This document shows positions 45,741-54,990 of a DNA stretch of 64,000 nucleotides, one piece after another (position 1 is the stretch's first letter; each line of letters starts with the position of its first letter). The stretch lies in NCBI RefSeq assembly GCF_002803085.1, contig NZ_NNBJ01000002.1, positions 703,183 to 767,182 of the forward strand, written 5' to 3'. Both the position numbers and the translations under genes were made by a program. The notes under the pieces were generated by a model that worked only from the letters and a program-made list of their open reading frames with translations, was not told the DNA's origin and did no database searches. This DNA comes from Streptomyces sp. CB01201 (lineage in GTDB: Bacteria > Actinomycetota > Actinomycetes > Streptomycetales > Streptomycetaceae).

Positions 45741-46493
45741 TCACAGCGCGCGGTGGGTGACCCGCTCGCTCTCGGCCCGCTTCTCCAGCCCGCCATCGGC
45801 CAGTTGGGCCAGGTTGCGGCACAGGACCACCGAGCCGCCGGAAGCGAGCGGGGCGTACAGACCGTTCGCCAGACCCGCCCAGCCGTCGTACCCGAGGGCC
45901 GAAAGGAGCCGTGAACCGGAGCCGAGTCCGAGCTCCGCGGCCTCGGCGCGGGCCCGGGCCACGAGCTCGGCGGCGCTCAGCTCCTCGCCGTCCACGGCGA
46001 GCGCGGGGCCGTCCGGGTCGACGGGTGAGAACGGCGCGAAACGGTCGCCCTGGCTCGGCACCTCGACGGCGTAGTCGGCGAACCCGGCGGGCGGCTGCGG
46101 GAAGCGGCCGCCGAGCGGGCGCAGCGCGAGCGCCACCCGCTCACCACTACAAGCGCGGGCCTGCTCCAGGGTGTCGGGGCCGCTGACGACCAGGTCGGCC
46201 GCGGCCGGGTCGCCGCCGATCTCCACGGTCACGCCCACCGAGTGGCAGGCCATCAGCCACACGGCGCTCTGCCAGTGCGCGGGGAGCAGCAGCGCGAGCC
46301 GGTCGCCGGGCTCGGCGGCGAGATCGCCCTGGAGCAGATTCGCGGTCTTGGCCACCCAATTGGCGAAGGTGGCGACGGACAGTTCCACGCGCTCGCCCGT
46401 GGCGTCGTCGTAGAACGTGATGAGGGGGCGGCCCGGGTCCGCGGCGAGCGCGGATCGCAGCAGGTCGGCATGGGTGCGGTCGCTGGCGTTCAC
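45741..46493 (-). CDS. TIGR03089-family protein (partial adenylate-forming-enzyme fold)
   Basis: 250 residues. The start resembles an AMP-binding enzyme (PLITFYDDATGERVELSV, FANWVAKTANLLQGDL, RLALLLPAHWQSAVWLMACHSVG), but the ATP/AMP signature motifs and C-terminal domain are absent, so it is about half the size of a real synthetase. This is the actinobacterial TIGR03089 family; Rv3268 is the M. tuberculosis member, also beside an LCP gene. Function unknown. GTG 46493 start. Confidence 0.88.
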   Translation of the reverse strand: MNASDRTHADLLRSALAADPGRPLITFYDDATGERVELSVATFANWVAKTANLLQGDLAAEPGDRLALLLPAHWQSAVWLMACHSVGVTVEIGGDPAAADLVVSGPDTLEQARACSGERVALALRPLGGRFPQPPAGFADYAVEVPSQGDRFAPFSPVDPDGPALAVDGEELSAAELVARARAEAAELGLGSGSRLLSALGYDGWAGLANGLYAPLASGGSVVLCRNLAQLADGGLEKRAESERVTHRAL

Positions 46494-46603
46494 GCGGGCA
46501 AGGCTACGTGGCGCGCCCGTGCGGCACCGGCGGAGGTGGCCCCGGCGCGTACACCGGTTGGCCGACGGGGCGTCAGATCACCCATGGACAGATTTATTGA
46601 CAT

Positions 46604-47917
46604 ATGTACACGATCGTCAGCATGCGTAGCTTCCTTGCGTCTTCGATCGGAGTGGCCGCCGTAGCGGCCCTCGCCCTCCCCCTGGCGGCCACGGCGCCCG
46701 TCGCGGCCGCGCCCACCGCCGCGCCGCCGGCCACGGCGGAACTCGCCGGTTCCACCCAGTCGCTGCCGATGGCGCCGCTGCCCGGCCTGGGGCGCGCGGC
46801 GGGCGACGCCTCCCAGGAGGGCCTGGCCCAGCGGGAGGTGCGGCCGTTCTCCCTGGTCGGGGTGGTCTGGGACAACGCCGAGGACGAACTGCACGGCAGC
46901 GTCCAGGTGCGCACCCGGGCCCGCGCCGCCGGCACCTGGTCGGCCTGGCAGGACCTGGAGACCCACAACCACGACCACGGCGCCGACCCCGGCACCGCCG
47001 AGGCCGCCGGTCCGCTGCACGGCTCCACCGCGCCGCTGTGGGTGGGCGACTCGGACGCGGTCGAGGCACGCGTACGGGCCGAGGACGCCGAGGGCGAGCC
47101 GCTGCCCAGGGGGCTCCGGCTCGACCTGGTCGACCCGGGCGCCGACCCCGCCGAGGGCGAAGCGGGCGACAGCGGCCGGGCGCTGCGGGAGCCCGATGTG
47201 CTGCCCGCACTCGACGGCGCCGCGAGCCGGGCCGAGGCGGCGGGGACGAGCAGGGCGGTCGAGGCGGGCGAGGCGGCCGGGGCGAGCGGCGCCGAGGCCG
47301 CGCGGCCGTACGTCGGGGCGCGGCCGCGCATCATCACGCGCAGGGGCTGGGGCGCCGACGAGCGGCTGCGCGAGCGCGGCTTCGTCTACACCAACAGCGT
47401 CAAGGTCGCCTTCGTCCACCACACGGCGTCGGGCAACGGATACAGCTGCGCCCAGGCACCCTCCGTGCTGCGCAGCATTTACCGCTACCACGTGAAGAGC
47501 AGCGGCTGGCGGGACATCGGCTACAACTTCGCGGTCGACAAGTGCGGAAACATCTACGAGGGCCGGGCCGGGGGTGTGACCAAGGCGGTGATGGGCGCGC
47601 ACACGCTGGGGTTCAACACCAACAGCACCGGCATCGCGGTCCTCGGCACGTACTCGAACACCAGCCCCTCGGCCGCCGCACTCAAGGCCGTCGAGCAACT
47701 CGCGGCCTGGAAACTGGGTCTGTACGGGGTGAACCCGGCGGGCAAGAGCACCCTCGTCTCCGGCGGCGGCAACCGCTACAAGAAGGGGCGCAGCGTCAGG
47801 TTCAACGCCATCGCCGGCCACCGCGACGGCTTCGCCACCGACTGCCCGGGGGCGCGCCTGTACGGCAGGCTCGGCAGCGCCCGTACCACGGCGGCCCACT
47901 TCCAGGGCCGGCGCTGA
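46604..47917 (+). CDS. Secreted PGRP-type N-acetylmuramoyl-L-alanine amidase
   Basis: 437 residues. Signal peptide near the start (MRSFLASSIGVAAVAALALP, cleavage near AAAP), a beta-rich N-terminal region with a sugar/polymer-binding look (VGVVWDNAEDELHGSVQVRT), an Ala/Gly/Glu linker, then the amidase_2/PGRP domain: RRGWGADE, VAFVHHTASGNGYSC, GYNFAVDKCGNIYEGRAGG, and AGHRDGFATDCPG. The zinc ligands are the first histidine of HHT, the one in AGHRD and the cysteine in TDCPG. It cuts between MurNAc and the stem peptide. ATG 46604 or 46622 may start it. Confidence 0.93.
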   Translation: MYTIVSMRSFLASSIGVAAVAALALPLAATAPVAAAPTAAPPATAELAGSTQSLPMAPLPGLGRAAGDASQEGLAQREVRPFSLVGVVWDNAEDELHGSVQVRTRARAAGTWSAWQDLETHNHDHGADPGTAEAAGPLHGSTAPLWVGDSDAVEARVRAEDAEGEPLPRGLRLDLVDPGADPAEGEAGDSGRALREPDVLPALDGAASRAEAAGTSRAVEAGEAAGASGAEAARPYVGARPRIITRRGWGADERLRERGFVYTNSVKVAFVHHTASGNGYSCAQAPSVLRSIYRYHVKSSGWRDIGYNFAVDKCGNIYEGRAGGVTKAVMGAHTLGFNTNSTGIAVLGTYSNTSPSAAALKAVEQLAAWKLGLYGVNPAGKSTLVSGGGNRYKKGRSVRFNAIAGHRDGFATDCPGARLYGRLGSARTTAAHFQGRR

Positions 47918-48023
47918 CCCGGTGTGAGCAGCTGAGCGGTCTGCATACACTGGCCGGCCGGGCGTTGCGCGGAAAACCCGACGGAACGCCGAGGCCGGCC
48001 CCAGCAGGAAGCAGAGACGACAG

Positions 48024-49106
48024 GTGACAGAAGCGATCCTCCTGGTCGGCGGCAAGGGCACCAGGCTGCGCCCGCTCACCGTGAACACGCCCAAGCCGAT
48101 GGTCCCGGCGGCGGGCGTGCCCTTCCTCACCCATCAGCTGGCCCGGGCCCGTGCGGCGGGCGTCGACCACATCGTCCTGGCGACGTCGTACCTGGCCGAG
48201 GTGTTCGAGCCGTACTTCGGGGACGGATCCTCGCTCGGCCTCTCCATCGAGTACGTCACGGAGGACGAGCCGCTCGGTACGGGCGGGGCGATCCGCAACG
48301 TGGCCTCCCGGCTCCGCTCCGGGCCCGACGAGCCGGTCCTGATCTTCAACGGCGACATTCTGACCGGCCTGGACATCAGGGCCCTGGTGGACACCCACCG
48401 CTCCTCCGGCGCGGACGTCTCCCTGCATCTGACCCGGGTCGACGACCCGAGGGCGTTCGGCCTGGTCCCCACCGACCCGACCGGCCGGGTCACGGCGTTC
48501 CTGGAGAAGCCGCAAACGCCGGAGGAGATCGTCACGGACCAGATCAACGCGGGGGCGTACGTGTTCCGGCGCTCGGTCATCGACGAGATCCCGGCGGGCC
48601 GGCCGGTCTCCGTCGAGCGGGAGACCTTCCCCGGGCTGCTCGCACGCGGCGCCCACCTCCAGGGGATGGTCGACTCGACGTACTGGCTTGACCTCGGCAC
48701 CCCCCAGGCCTTCGTCCGCGGCTCGGCCGACCTGGTGCTCGGCCGCGCCCCTTCCCCCGCGGTACCGGGCCGCTGCGGCGACCGGCTGGTCCTGCCGACC
48801 GCGCAGGTCGCCCCCGACGCGAAGCTGACGGGCGGGACGGTCGTGGGCCACGGGGCGGTGGTGGGCGCGGGTGCGCGCATCGTGGGCAGCACGATCCTGG
48901 CCGACGCGGTCGTCGAGCCCGGCGCGGTGATCACGGACTCGCTCGTCGGGGCCGGGGCGCGGATCGGGGCGCGCACGGTGCTGTCCGGGGCGGTCGTGGG
49001 GGACGGCGCGCGGGTGGGCGCCGACAATGAGCTCCGCGAGGGGGTGCGGGTGTGGTGCGACGCGCTCCTCCCCGCGGCCTCCCTCCGCTTCTCCTCGGAC
49101 CAGTAG
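48024..49106 (+). CDS. Mannose-1-phosphate guanylyltransferase-like nucleotidyltransferase (ManC-type)
   Basis: 360 residues. N-terminal nucleotidyltransferase domain: LLVGGKGTRLRPLT (7-20), NTPKPMVPAAG, LIFNGDILTG, and FLEKPQTPEE; C-terminal left-handed beta-helix with hexapeptide repeats (GTVVGHGAVVGAGARIVGS). It makes an activated sugar, most likely GDP-mannose, from the hexose 1-phosphate supplied by the ManB-like enzyme at 61930. Orthologue of SCO3039 and Rv3264c by order. GTG 48024 start. Confidence 0.9.
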   Translation: MTEAILLVGGKGTRLRPLTVNTPKPMVPAAGVPFLTHQLARARAAGVDHIVLATSYLAEVFEPYFGDGSSLGLSIEYVTEDEPLGTGGAIRNVASRLRSGPDEPVLIFNGDILTGLDIRALVDTHRSSGADVSLHLTRVDDPRAFGLVPTDPTGRVTAFLEKPQTPEEIVTDQINAGAYVFRRSVIDEIPAGRPVSVERETFPGLLARGAHLQGMVDSTYWLDLGTPQAFVRGSADLVLGRAPSPAVPGRCGDRLVLPTAQVAPDAKLTGGTVVGHGAVVGAGARIVGSTILADAVVEPGAVITDSLVGAGARIGARTVLSGAVVGDGARVGADNELREGVRVWCDALLPAASLRFSSDQ

Positions 49107-49200
49107 CCCCACCCCTGGGCCCCGCCGCACCAACGCCCCGGGTTTTGCCCGCCCCTGGCCCACTTTCCTGCGCCCTGCCGCACCATCTTCACCGGCCGCT

Positions 49201-49284
49201 GCCCTGGTCCTGTGCCCTGCGGCGCCAGCTTCCCTGGGGTCTGCCCTGGTCCTGGGCCCTGCGGCGCCAGCTTCCGTGGGGTCT
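49201..49284. repeat. 42-bp tandem repeat, two units and a worn third
   Basis: Unit GCCCTGGTCCTGTGCCCTGC plus 22 bases at 49201-49242 and 49243-49284, differing at two positions; a degraded third follows. Confidence 0.85.
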
Positions 49285-49505
49285 GCCCTGATCCCGGGCT
49301 CCGCCGCGCCATCCTCGCGGGGCCCGGCCCCCTCCGGCTCTGGGCTGCCCTCCTGGGCTGTGGCTCTCGGGGCTCCGCCCCGGACCCCGGGTTTTGCCCC
49401 TCCCCGCCCCTTCCCCAGACCCTCCGGGGGTGGAATGGGGTGGGGGGCTTCCGGGGGCTGCGCCCCAGGCCCCCTGGTCCGCCTGCGGACCGTGCCCGCT
49501 TGTCG

Positions 49506-49730
49506 CGCAGTTCCCCGCGCCCCCACCCGCTTTCGGGTGCGGACCGTGTGTGGCTTGTTGCGCAGTTCCTCGCGCCCCCACCCGCTTTCGGGTGTGGACC
49601 GTGTGTGGCTTGTTGCGCAGTTCCTCGCGCCCCCACCCGCTTTCGGGTGTGGACCGTGTGTGGCTTGTTGCGCAGTTCCTCGCGCCCCCACCCGCTTTCG
49701 GCTGTGGACCGTGCGTGGCTGGTCGCGCAG
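49506..49730. repeat. 55-bp tandem repeat, four units
   Basis: Units start at 49506, 49561, 49616 and 49671, with the next boundary at 49726. Each begins CGCAGTTCC and contains CACCCGCTTTCGGGTG, itself able to form a small hairpin. The middle units are almost identical, so expansion is recent. The unit is a derivative of the GGGGAACTGCGCG element. Confidence 0.92.
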
Positions 49731-49965
49731 TTCCTCGCGTCCCTTGGCGGCGCCGGTTCGGGGGCATCTTCAGCCCGTCCGGCGATTGAGGACGAGCGCC
49801 CTTCAGGCGCGAACGGGGGTCCGGGGGCGGAGCCCCCGGGGGCCGGAAGCAAACAGTGCCGGGTCACGGGCGGGAGGGTGGGCAAAGGGGCTCAGGGGCC
49901 CGGGGCGGAGCCCCAGCCCGGGGTGCTGGCCCGCTGCGGGATTCCCGCCCCCGGGAGGGACCCCG

Positions 49966-49971
49966 TACGCT
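49966..49971 (+). promoter_or_regulatory. Possible -10 element for a leaderless alkA-like transcript
   Basis: TACGCT ends seven bases before GTG 49979, and there is no clear ribosome site. Confidence 0.4.
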
Positions 49972-49978
49972 CGGAAGC

Positions 49979-50965
49979 GTGGCAGGACGATTCACCCCCC
50001 GCACCGGCACCGCCAGCCGCACCGGCAGCCGCATCCCCACCCCCCGCCCCGCGGGGAGGACGAGGACCCGGACCTGGGCCCCGCGCCGCGGCCCGCTCGA
50101 CCTTGCCCTCACGCTGGGCCCCCTCAGGCGCGGCCAGGGCGACCCCACCTTCCGCACCACCCCCGACGGCGCGTACTGGCGCACGTCGAGGACCCCCGCC
50201 GGCCCCGCCACCCTGAGGGTCACCGCGGCCCGGGGCACGGCCCACGCCGAGGCGTGGGGCGAGGGCGCGGAGTGGATCCTCGATCAACTCCCCGCCCTGC
50301 TCGGCGAGTTGGACGACCCCGATGCCTTCACCCCCCGGCACCGCTTCCTCGCGGAGACCCACCGCAACCGACCGGGCCTGCGCCTGACCCGTACCGGACT
50401 CGTCATGGAGTCCCTGATCCCCTCGGTCCTGGAGCAGAAGGTCACCACCACCGAGGCCTACCGGGCCTGGCGCCTGCTGGTGCGCGGGTTCGGCGAGCCG
50501 GCCCCCGGCGCTCCCGAGGGCATGTACGTCATGCCGGACGCCCGGGCCTGGGCGCTGATCCCGTCCTGGGAGTGGCACCGGGCCGGCGTCGACTCCAAGA
50601 GGTCCGACACCGTCATGCGCGCGGTCCGGGTGGCCCGCCGCATGGAGGAGGCCGCGGCGATGGACCAGTACAAGGCCGCCGAACGGCTCCGGCTGATCCC
50701 CGGGATCGGCCCCTGGACCGCCGCCGAAACCCTCCAACGGGCCATCGGCGCAGCCGACTTGGTGACCGTCGGCGATTTCCACCTGCCCGGCATCATCGGC
50801 CACGCCCTCGGCGGCAACCGGCACGCCGACGACGACGAGATGCTGGCCCTGCTCGAACCGTACGCGGGCCAGCGCCACCGGGCCGCCCGGCTGATCCTGC
50901 TCAGCGGACGCACCCCGGCGCGCCGTGCCCCGCGCCTTCAGCCCAACAACATCGCGGTTCTGTAA
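49979..50965 (+). CDS. DNA-3-methyladenine glycosylase II-like (AlkA/HhH-GPD family)
   Basis: 328 residues. Base-excision repair of alkylated bases. The HhH-GPD core is seen late in the protein: SVLEQKVTTTEAYRAWR, hairpin RLIPGIGPWTAAE, and VTVGDFHLPG with the catalytic aspartate. The first 20 residues are basic and threonine-rich, perhaps DNA-binding or untranslated. GTG 49979 chosen; the frame continues upstream into repeats. Stands alone, facing fbiB. Confidence 0.9.
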   Translation: MAGRFTPRTGTASRTGSRIPTPRPAGRTRTRTWAPRRGPLDLALTLGPLRRGQGDPTFRTTPDGAYWRTSRTPAGPATLRVTAARGTAHAEAWGEGAEWILDQLPALLGELDDPDAFTPRHRFLAETHRNRPGLRLTRTGLVMESLIPSVLEQKVTTTEAYRAWRLLVRGFGEPAPGAPEGMYVMPDARAWALIPSWEWHRAGVDSKRSDTVMRAVRVARRMEEAAAMDQYKAAERLRLIPGIGPWTAAETLQRAIGAADLVTVGDFHLPGIIGHALGGNRHADDDEMLALLEPYAGQRHRAARLILLSGRTPARRAPRLQPNNIAVL

Positions 50966-50990
50966 GGGAGTTGGGGGAAAAGGGGCGCGC

Positions 50991-52283
50991 TCAGCGCACC
51001 TCGATGAACGCCGAAGCCTCCCGCGCCGGGCGTTCCCGCGGCGGCTCGGCCGCATGCCCCACCGCCACCGCGCCCATCGGGTCCCAGCCCTCGGGCAGGC
51101 CGAGCGCGTCCCGTACGACCGCGCGGCAGAACATCGTCGAGGACACCCACGCCGAGCCGAGCCGCTCGCCCGCGAGGGCCACCAGGAAGTTCTGCACGCC
51201 GGCGCCCATGGCGACCACGAACATCTCGCGCTCGGCGCTGTCGCGGCGGGCGTCGCCGTAGCTGTGCGAGCCGTCCATCACCAGGCAGGGAACCACCAAG
51301 TACGGTGCGGCGCGCAGGACTTCACCCCGGGCGACCCGCTTGGCGATCGACTCCTCGGACTTCCCGTCGCGGCGCAGGTCCGCGATCCAGGCGTCCCGCA
51401 TCGCGTCGAGCAGCCGGGTGCGGGACTCCTCGGATTCGAGCAGCACGAACCGCCAGGGCGTCGTGTGGTGCGGGGCCGGCGCGGTCACCGCGGCGGCCAC
51501 CGCGCGCCGTACCGCGCCGGGGTCGACGGGCTCGTCCGTGAACGCCCGTACCGTGCGCCGCTGGGTGACCGCCTCCCGTACCGCCTCGGAGGTGCCCAGA
51601 CGGAACATGTCGTCGGCGGCCGAGCGGACCAGCTCGCGGGCCGCGCCCTCGCCCGCGAGGTGTCCGAGCCCGCGGACCACGGCGACCGGCAGGCCGCCGG
51701 CCTTGCCCTTCACCAGGTCACCGGCGGCGGCCAGTTCGTCGGCGAGCGCGATGATCGTCGCGCTCAGCGGATTGCCGTGCGCGTCCGTGCCGCCGCGCAG
51801 ATCGTCCAGGACGCGTACGCCGCTGGCGCCGATCGCCACGTCGGTGAGACCGCTGCGCCAGGGCCGCCCGAAGGTGTCCGTGACGATCACGCCGACCTCG
51901 ACGCCGAGGGTGTCGCGCAGCCCGGCGCGGATCGCGGCCGCCGAGGCGTCCGGGTCCTCGGGCAGCAACAGGACCGTCCCGGCAGGGGTGTTGGAGGCGT
52001 CCACGCCGGCCGCGGCCATCACCAGGCCCTGCCGGTTCTCGACGATGCGCAGGGTGCCGCGCCGCGCGACCACCCGTACCGTCTCGGCGTCGATGGCGGC
52101 CTCGCGGTCGGCGGCCTCGGTGATCCGGCCCTCCGCCTTGGACACGATCTTCGAGGTGACGAGCAGGATGTCGCCGTCGACGAGGCCCGGTTCGCTCGCC
52201 GCGATCAGCTTGGCGAGGTCGTCCCCGGCCCGTACCTCGGGCAGGCCCGGCAGCGCCCAGACCCGGAAGGAGGCGGGGCTCAC
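50991..52283 (-). CDS. fbiB: Coenzyme F420:L-glutamate ligase with FMN-binding C-terminal domain
   Basis: 430 residues, the two-domain FbiB of actinobacteria. N-terminal CofE-like domain adds glutamates to F420-0 ([36 protein letters not shown]). The C-terminal nitroreductase-like domain (about 245-430; [30 protein letters not shown]) reduces dehydro-F420-0. GTG 52283 overlaps the fbiA stop as GTGA, so both are co-translated. Order fbiA-fbiB matches Rv3261-Rv3262. Confidence 0.96.
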   Translation of the reverse strand: MSPASFRVWALPGLPEVRAGDDLAKLIAASEPGLVDGDILLVTSKIVSKAEGRITEAADREAAIDAETVRVVARRGTLRIVENRQGLVMAAAGVDASNTPAGTVLLLPEDPDASAAAIRAGLRDTLGVEVGVIVTDTFGRPWRSGLTDVAIGASGVRVLDDLRGGTDAHGNPLSATIIALADELAAAGDLVKGKAGGLPVAVVRGLGHLAGEGAARELVRSAADDMFRLGTSEAVREAVTQRRTVRAFTDEPVDPGAVRRAVAAAVTAPAPHHTTPWRFVLLESEESRTRLLDAMRDAWIADLRRDGKSEESIAKRVARGEVLRAAPYLVVPCLVMDGSHSYGDARRDSAEREMFVVAMGAGVQNFLVALAGERLGSAWVSSTMFCRAVVRDALGLPEGWDPMGAVAVGHAAEPPRERPAREASAFIEVR

Positions 52284-53236
52284 GCGCGCACCTCCTCCGC
52301 CAGCGTGAGGGCCTCGCGGGCCATCGCGGCCGTCGCGTCGAGGTCCGTCATCATCAGCGGCACGGCCCGGCAGCGGATGCCCGCCTCCTCGATCCGGGCC
52401 ACCGATCCGGCGTCCACGGTGTCGACGAGCCAGCCGTCGAGCAGCCCCGAGCCGTAGTGCTCGGCGACCGCCGCCGCCGTGGACTCCACGCCGACCGCCG
52501 CGAGCACCTTGTCGGCCATGCCGCGCACCGGGGCGTCGCCCACGATGGGGGAGAGGCCGACCACCGGCACGCCCGCCTCGGCGATCGCCTCGCGGATGCC
52601 GGGCACGGCCAGGATGGTGCCGACCGAGACGACCGGGTTGGACGGCGGGAAGACGATGACATCGGCCGTGGCGATGGCTTCGAGGACACCGGGCGCCGGC
52701 TTGGCCTGCTCGGCGCCGACCGGCACCACGGCCTGCGCCTCCACGGAGGCCCGCAGCTTCACCCAGTACTCCTGGAAGTGGACGGCCTTGCGCTCGCCGT
52801 CCACGTCGATGGCCACATGCGTCTCGACGCGGTCGTCGGACATCGGGATGAGCCGGACCCCGGGCTGCCAGCGGGCGCACAGCGCCTCGGTGACGGAGCT
52901 GAGCGGGTAGCCCGCGCCGAGCATCTGCGTACGGACGATGTGGGTCGCGAAGTCGCGGTCGCCGAGGCCGAACCACTCGGGGCCCACGCCGTAGGCGGCG
53001 AGTTCCTCCTTGACCGTGAAGGACTCGTCCGTACGCCCCCAGCCCTGCTCCTCGTTGATGCCGCCGCCCAGCGTGTACATCACGGTGTCGAGGTCGGGGC
53101 AGACCTTGAGGCCGAACAGATGGATGTCGTCACCGGTGTTGCCGATGACGGTGATGTCCGCGTCGGGGGCGGCGGACTTGAGACCACGGAGGAAGCGGGC
53201 ACCACCGATGCCGCCTGCCAGAACCACAATGCGCAT
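52280..53236 (-). CDS. fbiA: 2-phospho-L-lactate transferase (F420-0 / dehydro-F420-0 synthesis)
   Basis: 318 residues. Transfers the phosphoenolpyruvate or phospholactate moiety onto Fo. Characteristic segments are [52 protein letters not shown] and [18 protein letters not shown] 53236. First of the fbiA-fbiB pair. F420 is the hydride carrier of many actinobacterial reductases. Confidence 0.97.
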   Translation of the reverse strand: MRIVVLAGGIGGARFLRGLKSAAPDADITVIGNTGDDIHLFGLKVCPDLDTVMYTLGGGINEEQGWGRTDESFTVKEELAAYGVGPEWFGLGDRDFATHIVRTQMLGAGYPLSSVTEALCARWQPGVRLIPMSDDRVETHVAIDVDGERKAVHFQEYWVKLRASVEAQAVVPVGAEQAKPAPGVLEAIATADVIVFPPSNPVVSVGTILAVPGIREAIAEAGVPVVGLSPIVGDAPVRGMADKVLAAVGVESTAAAVAEHYGSGLLDGWLVDTVDAGSVARIEEAGIRCRAVPLMMTDLDATAAMAREALTLAEEVRA

Positions 53237-53248
53237 GCACAGAGTGTG

Positions 53249-53752
53249 TCAGGCGGGTACGACATCCTGGGCCGCCGGGGAGGCCTGGCCGGCGTGCATC
53301 GCCATATCGGTCAGACCCGGGTAGTACACGTGCAGGCTGACGGCCGGCTCCAGGGAGTCGTTGACGACCTCGTGGACGTAGCCCGGCGCGAACACCCGCT
53401 GGGTCCCCCCGGCGAGACGCCGTACGCCCCGGTCGGTGCGCTCGGCCAACTCTCCGTCCAGAACGGTCAGTACGCCCGAGGACGCGCCGTGGTCGTGGGC
53501 GCCGCTGCCCTGTCCGGGCACCCAGGACAGGAGCCAGACCTCGTAGCCGGGCCCCGTGCGAAGGCGGTGGTACCAGCGCGAGACCGCGTCGTACTGGACC
53601 AGGTGGGCCCACTGGGAGCGGTCGGCGGCGATGGCACGGGCAAGGCCGGCGAATTCGGCGACCGTGGCGGGGTGCTCGCGGGCGGGCTGGAGGAGGTGCT
53701 GGACCTCCAGGATGTCGCCGGCGATCTGGAGGTCGCTGTGGCTGCTGTTCAT
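53249..53752 (-). CDS. Cysteine dioxygenase-type cupin protein
   Basis: 167 residues of the cysteine dioxygenase type I family. Iron site: HDHGASSGVLTVLDGEL gives two histidines, and FAPGYVHEVVND the third. It oxidises cysteine to cysteine sulfinate in the cytosol. ATG 53752 has GAGGAA ten bases upstream and gives the normal length; the frame remains open another 267 bases upstream (to 54019), rich in Ser/Pro/Arg and probably not translated as part of it. Matches SCO3035 by position. Confidence 0.9.
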   Translation of the reverse strand: MNSSHSDLQIAGDILEVQHLLQPAREHPATVAEFAGLARAIAADRSQWAHLVQYDAVSRWYHRLRTGPGYEVWLLSWVPGQGSGAHDHGASSGVLTVLDGELAERTDRGVRRLAGGTQRVFAPGYVHEVVNDSLEPAVSLHVYYPGLTDMAMHAGQASPAAQDVVPA

Positions 53753-54468
53753 GGTGCGGGGGTTCCTCGGCAGAAGTGCTGGGGTGTCGCAGATGAGGTG
53801 TCTCGGAGAACGAGGAGACGGCGGCCGTCCGGACGCGGGGCGTCCCGGGGAGGCGGGGGAGGAGCTGGAGCGCGAGTGGAGGAGACGGCGCGCGATCAAC
53901 AGCTGGAACAGCAACAGCGAGCCTGGACAGCGCTGCGGAACCCACGGATGTGGGTCGCTCGGTGCGCTGCGGTGGCTGACATGCGATCCAGGAGACCGGG
54001 TCGGTGGGGGCGTTGTCAACCCAATGACCGATTTGGCGGCATTGATTCACCTCATCCGGTTACTGGGCCCGGAGAAAGGTTTGTGCAGTCGCGGGGCGGG
54101 AGATGTGGCGCAGCAACCGCGTATTAAACGCCATTGCCTTCTCGTGATCCGAATGTGATCCGGGCCGCTTTCTGGGTACTGGCGCAACAAGATCCACACT
54201 CGTCTCGTCCTCATCTGTAGTCACAGCCGAGCGGGAGTCGGGTGGATCGGCAGGAAGCGACGGTGGCGTGGGCCCGTGGCATGTGTCACCTTTTTGCCGA
54301 TTTGAACACTTTCCGCATAGCCTTGGTTCCGCAGAGTGAATACGGGGCCCAATAGCAGATCTCGGCTTGACTGGCCCGGATCCACACACTTGTAATTTCA
54401 CTCGTGTCGTTCGGCCGGATTCGGTAACGGCAACATCACGGGGCAGCAAAGACAGACGAGGGGCGCAC
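53753..54468. promoter_or_regulatory. Divergent upstream region of cysteine dioxygenase and whiB
   Basis: 716 bases without a convincing gene. Sequence from 54060 to 54460 is much less GC-rich than usual and holds the whiB promoter listed below. On the minus strand TTGACA (54019-54014) may be a -35 for the dioxygenase gene, with no good -10. AGTGA (54334) and TCACT (54398) half-sites are the kind BldD uses, but are 60 bases apart. Confidence 0.5.
54367..54396 (+). promoter_or_regulatory. Predicted whiB promoter
   Basis: TTGACT (54367-54372), 18 bases, TGTAAT (54391-54396): the best -35/-10 pair in the window. It would start transcription near 54403, about 65 bases before the ATG. Confidence 0.6.
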
Positions 54469-54732
54469 ATGACCGAGCTGTTTCAGGAACTGCTGGTCGA
54501 CGAGGCCGAAGAGGAGCTGGGCTGGCAGGAGCGGGCCCTCTGCGCCCAGACCGACCCCGAATCCTTCTTCCCCGAAAAGGGCGGCTCCACCAGGGAGGCC
54601 AAGAAGGTCTGCCTCGCCTGCGAAGTCCGCTCGGAATGCCTTGAGTACGCACTCGCCAACGACGAGCGGTTCGGCATCTGGGGCGGCCTGTCCGAGCGCG
54701 AGCGCCGCCGTCTGAAGAAGGCCGCGGTCTGA
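54469..54732 (+). CDS. whiB: Sporulation transcription factor WhiB
   Basis: 87 residues, the size of S. coelicolor WhiB. Four iron-sulfur cysteines are at 25, 48, 51 and 57 (VCLACEVRSEC), followed by the turn GIWGG (69-73) and the basic DNA-contact tail RERRRLKKAAV. Wbl proteins carry a [4Fe-4S] cluster; WhiB works with WhiA to switch aerial hyphae to sporulation septation. GAGGGG lies just before the ATG. The unusually AT-rich upstream region fits heavy regulation. Confidence 0.98.
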   Translation: MTELFQELLVDEAEEELGWQERALCAQTDPESFFPEKGGSTREAKKVCLACEVRSECLEYALANDERFGIWGGLSERERRRLKKAAV

Positions 54733-54810
54733 GTCCGCCCCACCTCCGCGAGTTCCGCCGCCTGACCCCCGGCGAGCTCCCCCCGGGCGACCAAACCGCC
54801 CAACTCCGTA

Positions 54811-54867
54811 CACAACCAACGGTCCGCCCCCTGCGCCCCGTCCGCAGGCGGCGGACCGTTTGTGTGG
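54811..54867 (+). terminator. Long imperfect inverted repeat after whiB
   Basis: ACACAACCAACGGTCCGCC-type left arm pairs with GGCGGACCGTTTGTGTGG on the right, with the CTGCG/CGCAG pair near the loop: about 23 pairs with a few mismatches. It lies between whiB and the giant glycosyltransferase and probably ends the whiB transcript. Confidence 0.6.
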
Positions 54868-54990
54868 CAGCCGTTAGTGTGGGGCGCTGTCCACGGCACT
54901 CCGGTTCACGTCAGAGCCCGTCTCGCAACACCGGCCGCGCCGACCGCAGTCAGCACAGCAGCCTTTTGGGGCGGAGGGGCCCGTACCTCG

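Larger units (their letters stand above)
49107..49978. repeat. 872-bp gene-free repeat region after the manC-like gene
   Basis: The densest repeat region of the window. In order: 42-bp tandem units (49201-49284), GGGGCTCCGCCCCGGACCCC and related palindromes (49370-49480), four 55-bp units (49506-49725), a TTCAGCCCGTCCGGCGATTG element (49769-49798), and GGGGCGGAGCCCC again (about 49823 and 49900). Several frames stay open only because of base composition. Confidence 0.85.

Noticed and set aside
49506..49730. CRISPR-like array
   Set aside because: Units are joined head to tail with no unique spacers, and no cas gene is nearby.
54334..54402. BldD operator at whiB
   Set aside because: The two half-sites are about 60 bases apart, too far for the usual inverted pair; kept only as a note.
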